The position numbers were made by a program, and so were the translations under genes. Below the pieces are notes generated by a model. It saw only the letters and a program-made list of their open reading frames with translations, was not told the origin of the DNA and searched no databases. From the NCBI GenBank assembly GCA_030619345.1, contig JAUXBO010000141.1, positions 1 to 6,615 on the forward strand: a stretch of 6,615 bases of DNA. The letters run 5' to 3'. Of the stretch, positions 4,884 through 6,615 are shown in pieces. The first letter of the stretch is position 1. Every line of letters begins with the position of its first letter. Source of the stretch: Candidatus Zixiibacteriota bacterium (GTDB lineage: Bacteria > Zixibacteria > MSB-5A5 > GN15 > FEB-12).

Positions 4884-6415
4884 TGTCCACTCCGTACGTC
4901 GTGGTTCTGTTTGTGGGAGAGTGAAATCAAATATCTCTTTCCGCCCGAAACGACAAGTGACCGACAGATTAGACTTCCGTTGATCGCTCCCCGGCAACCA
5001 ACGATCATACTGTCATTAACTCGCTTGATGGAGAACAGAGAACCTCGTGCGGATGCTGCCCAATTGTCAGATTGAACCGATGAACCAGCAATGGCTTCGG
5101 CGACAAACGCGACACCGTTCTTGAGTCGTTCAAGTGAGAACTCACGGAATTGATAGGACAGTGAATTCCCCGCCGAATAAATCTGCAACAGGAAGTTGCG
5201 GCGATTTTTATCTACTCTAAGAATGTATTTCCCTGCGGCTGACTTTTGCGATGGAGACTTGTATCTAAACATTTCTGATTTCTTATCACCTCGCCCCAGC
5301 AGGAGAACACCATCGCGAGAAGAGACCGCGTCAATACTGTCCGCCAGGATATCACTATTCCCCTTGAGGCACCTAATTGTTCTGATACAAATCCTGCCAC
5401 TTTGAACAACTGAAGTTGTCTGCCCCAAACCGTCGGTAGGAATTCTCAGGATATCCAGATGACAGACTCCTGAAGACTTACCAACGAGGAAACGATCAAG
5501 TTGGGCAAGGGTGCACCGCTCTTTGCCGCGGTATCCGACCAGAAGGGACGGCATCGCCGGGAAATCGGGGCACCTGAACGGCCCGGATATAATGTTCTTC
5601 GGCAAATGCATCGGACGCCCCTCGGACGATATCTCAAGCTGTCCGTTCTTTACAGCGACATCCGCGAATCTTCCCTCGTAAAAGGGCATGACGTAATACG
5701 AGTCATCCGACCTCAGTTCTTCCAGATCTTCGAGTGTTTCAGCGTCCAGACTTGTGGAATTACTCGGCGACTCCTGATCGTTTCCAGCGTGACTGGAAGC
5801 CGACAGTTCATTAGTTATTGAGGTGTCAGGGACGGCTCCACGGTAGACGAGCGAAGTCTCAAGGACTTTATCAATCTGCCTGTAATAGAAGCAGCATGTT
5901 TCATTGCTTCCGCCCCCGGATTGATACCTGGCAAATGGTTCGTGGGCGCAGCTGCGAATGTCCTGACCGCAGATAGAACACTCGGCCAGATGAAACGTGA
6001 ATCCGATCGAGCACTCTTTGTACACTCCACCGTCAATGTTCTGCTTTAGTTGATCAGCTTCGGCTGAGTTTTTCAGCCAGTAGAAGTAGGCCTTCACCCA
6101 GGGGACAGAATCTCTCTCGGTGAGAACGGCATGGAAATTCCGCCCTATGGGGAGACGATCCTTCCGGTGCCCAACCATCACGGGTGAATCGATCAGCCGG
6201 GTTGTCAATTGTTCCAACTCGTCTACCGGAAACTTACCGCCAAAACTGTTCACTTGATCGGAGGCCACAAACATAGCTCTGATAAAAACATCCTCCGCGC
6301 CCAATTCCGAGGGTGGCGAGATATTTCTGTTTATCAGCTTAATTATCTCCGGCGTGACGCCTGACTCATCAGGCGACGCCAGTTGGGCGATGATTCGTCC
6401 TTTTCTGTTTTCCAT
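4880..6415 (-). CDS. Prohead maturation protease with C-terminal ligase-like extension
   Basis: A 511-residue protein. Residues 40-200 resemble S78-type prohead proteases, which cleave capsid and scaffold proteins during head maturation. His83 in VGHRKDRLPIG, Ser136 in KECSIGF and Glu186 in VLETSLV sit where the catalytic triad is expected. A Cys/His cluster (C146, C149, C156, H158, C174, C175) follows the Ser and may bind zinc. After a polar linker (205-238), residues 240-390 resemble the nucleotidyltransferase domain of ATP-dependent DNA ligases: FYEGRF at 245-250, LVGYRGK at 292-298, LDILRI at 320-325, RDGVLLLGR at 368-376 and FRYKS at 383-387. The motif I lysine is replaced by Phe245, so ligation is unlikely. 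Residues 400-511 are unassigned and beta-rich. Usual proteases have about 200 residues. A strong AGAGGAGG site (6420-6427) supports the ATG. Confidence 0.75.
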   Translation of the reverse strand: MENRKGRIIAQLASPDESGVTPEIIKLINRNISPPSELGAEDVFIRAMFVASDQVNSFGGKFPVDELEQLTTRLIDSPVMVGHRKDRLPIGRNFHAVLTERDSVPWVKAYFYWLKNSAEADQLKQNIDGGVYKECSIGFTFHLAECSICGQDIRSCAHEPFARYQSGGGSNETCCFYYRQIDKVLETSLVYRGAVPDTSITNELSASSHAGNDQESPSNSTSLDAETLEDLEELRSDDSYYVMPFYEGRFADVAVKNGQLEISSEGRPMHLPKNIISGPFRCPDFPAMPSLLVGYRGKERCTLAQLDRFLVGKSSGVCHLDILRIPTDGLGQTTSVVQSGRICIRTIRCLKGNSDILADSIDAVSSRDGVLLLGRGDKKSEMFRYKSPSQKSAAGKYILRVDKNRRNFLLQIYSAGNSLSYQFREFSLERLKNGVAFVAEAIAGSSVQSDNWAASARGSLFSIKRVNDSMIVGCRGAINGSLICRSLVVSGGKRYLISLSHKQNHDVRSGQ

Positions 6416-6419
6416 CCAA

Positions 6420-6427
6420 CCTCCTCT
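6420..6427 (-). promoter_or_regulatory. Strong ribosome binding site of the protease gene
   Basis: AGAGGAGG on the minus strand lies four bases before the ATG of the protease. It is the longest anti-SD match in the window and fixes that start. Confidence 0.75.
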
Positions 6428-6437
6428 AAGGCTTTAG

Positions 6438-6542
6438 TTATGCCCGGGGAGACTGAAACACCTCTGAATTGGGATCGATTCTGCGCAACCATTTGCGTTC
6501 AAACAGGTGCAAGTGATCCGCTATGGGGCTTTCACCACACAT
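6438..6542 (-). CDS. Possible small protein of 34 residues, unrecognised
   Basis: ATG 6542-6540 opens a frame that ends at TAA 6440-6438, giving MCGESPIADHLHLFERKWLR followed by a short polar tail (RIDPNSEVFQSPRA). An in-frame TAA stands 15 bases before the ATG, so it cannot be the end of a longer open gene as sequenced. The ribosome site is weak (GAGA about nine bases upstream). It lies 22 bases before the protease start. The composition looks protein-like, with a basic and aromatic centre, but such a short frame can arise by chance. It may instead be a remnant of a broken gene. Confidence 0.3.
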   Translation of the reverse strand: MCGESPIADHLHLFERKWLRRIDPNSEVFQSPRA

Positions 6543-6615
6543 TTTAAGTCTCTGTTAAACAGCCACTTAGTTCAGGAGTACGGATTTCGGCAAAAGGGCA
6601 CAGTCATTGCTTTAT

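Noticed and set aside
4575..4997. Long version of the membrane protein starting at ATG 4997 (140 residues)
   Set aside because: It needs a 118-base overlap with the protease gene. The GTG at 4883 gives a 4-base GTGA overlap and has a GGAG site at good spacing.
5501..5821. 106-residue open frame on the plus strand within the protease gene
   Set aside because: It is antisense to a gene with recognisable motifs and looks like a shadow frame.
6572..6613. Open frame from the right window edge to TGA 6574-6572, as the end of an upstream gene
   Set aside because: Only 13 codons are visible and another frame is also open from the edge for a few codons, so a gene end cannot be supported. A portal gene may lie further upstream, but nothing in the window shows it.
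1..6615. CRISPR array, tRNA or insertion sequence
   Set aside because: No spaced repeats, no cloverleaf-like sequence and no transposase or terminal inverted repeats were seen. The only tandem repeat is the two-copy 16-bp unit.

Overview
The window is a compact block of tailed-phage (Caudoviricetes) head genes. Every supported gene lies on the minus strand, so in transcription order the window reads from its right end to its left end. It could be a prophage or a free phage contig: no integrase, attachment site, host gene or tRNA is visible. The host cannot be named from the sequence. Strong GGAGG/AAGGA ribosome sites and GTG and TTG starts suggest a bacterial host. Base composition looks balanced by eye.

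Right part (6615 to 4181, minus strand). After about 200 bases holding one possible tiny ORF comes a 511-residue prohead maturation protease. It has S78-like His, Ser and Glu positions, a Cys/His cluster, and a long C-terminal extension that resembles an inactive ATP-dependent DNA ligase domain. Two small genes follow in tight translational coupling. One encodes a 102-residue single-pass membrane protein with a coiled coil (GTG start, 4-base overlap with the protease gene). The other encodes a 136-residue helical protein (TTG start) that sits where many phages keep a scaffold gene.

Middle (4180 to 2528). A 115-base gap holds two tandem 16-bp repeats that form palindromes, followed by two stem-loops. 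It is the only sizeable regulatory-looking gap in the operon. Next come a 139-residue, Gly/Val-rich, probable capsid decoration protein and the 368-residue HK97-fold major capsid protein. An 8-bp stem with a UUCG loop follows the capsid gene.

Left part (2477 to 1). A 470-residue protein with an Asp-box beta-propeller and a C-terminal beta-sandwich-like region may be a virion surface or glycan-binding protein. It is followed by a 270-residue probable head-tail connector or minor structural protein with a duplicated beta motif, and by the start of one more gene that runs off the window.

Together these genes would build, mature and decorate the head: capsid shell and decoration protein, maturation by the protease, possible assembly helpers, then the connector. 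The most unusual points are the protease fused to a ligase-like domain, the membrane-anchored coiled coil in a capsid operon, the propeller gene directly after the capsid gene, and the repeat and hairpin cluster in front of the decoration and capsid genes.
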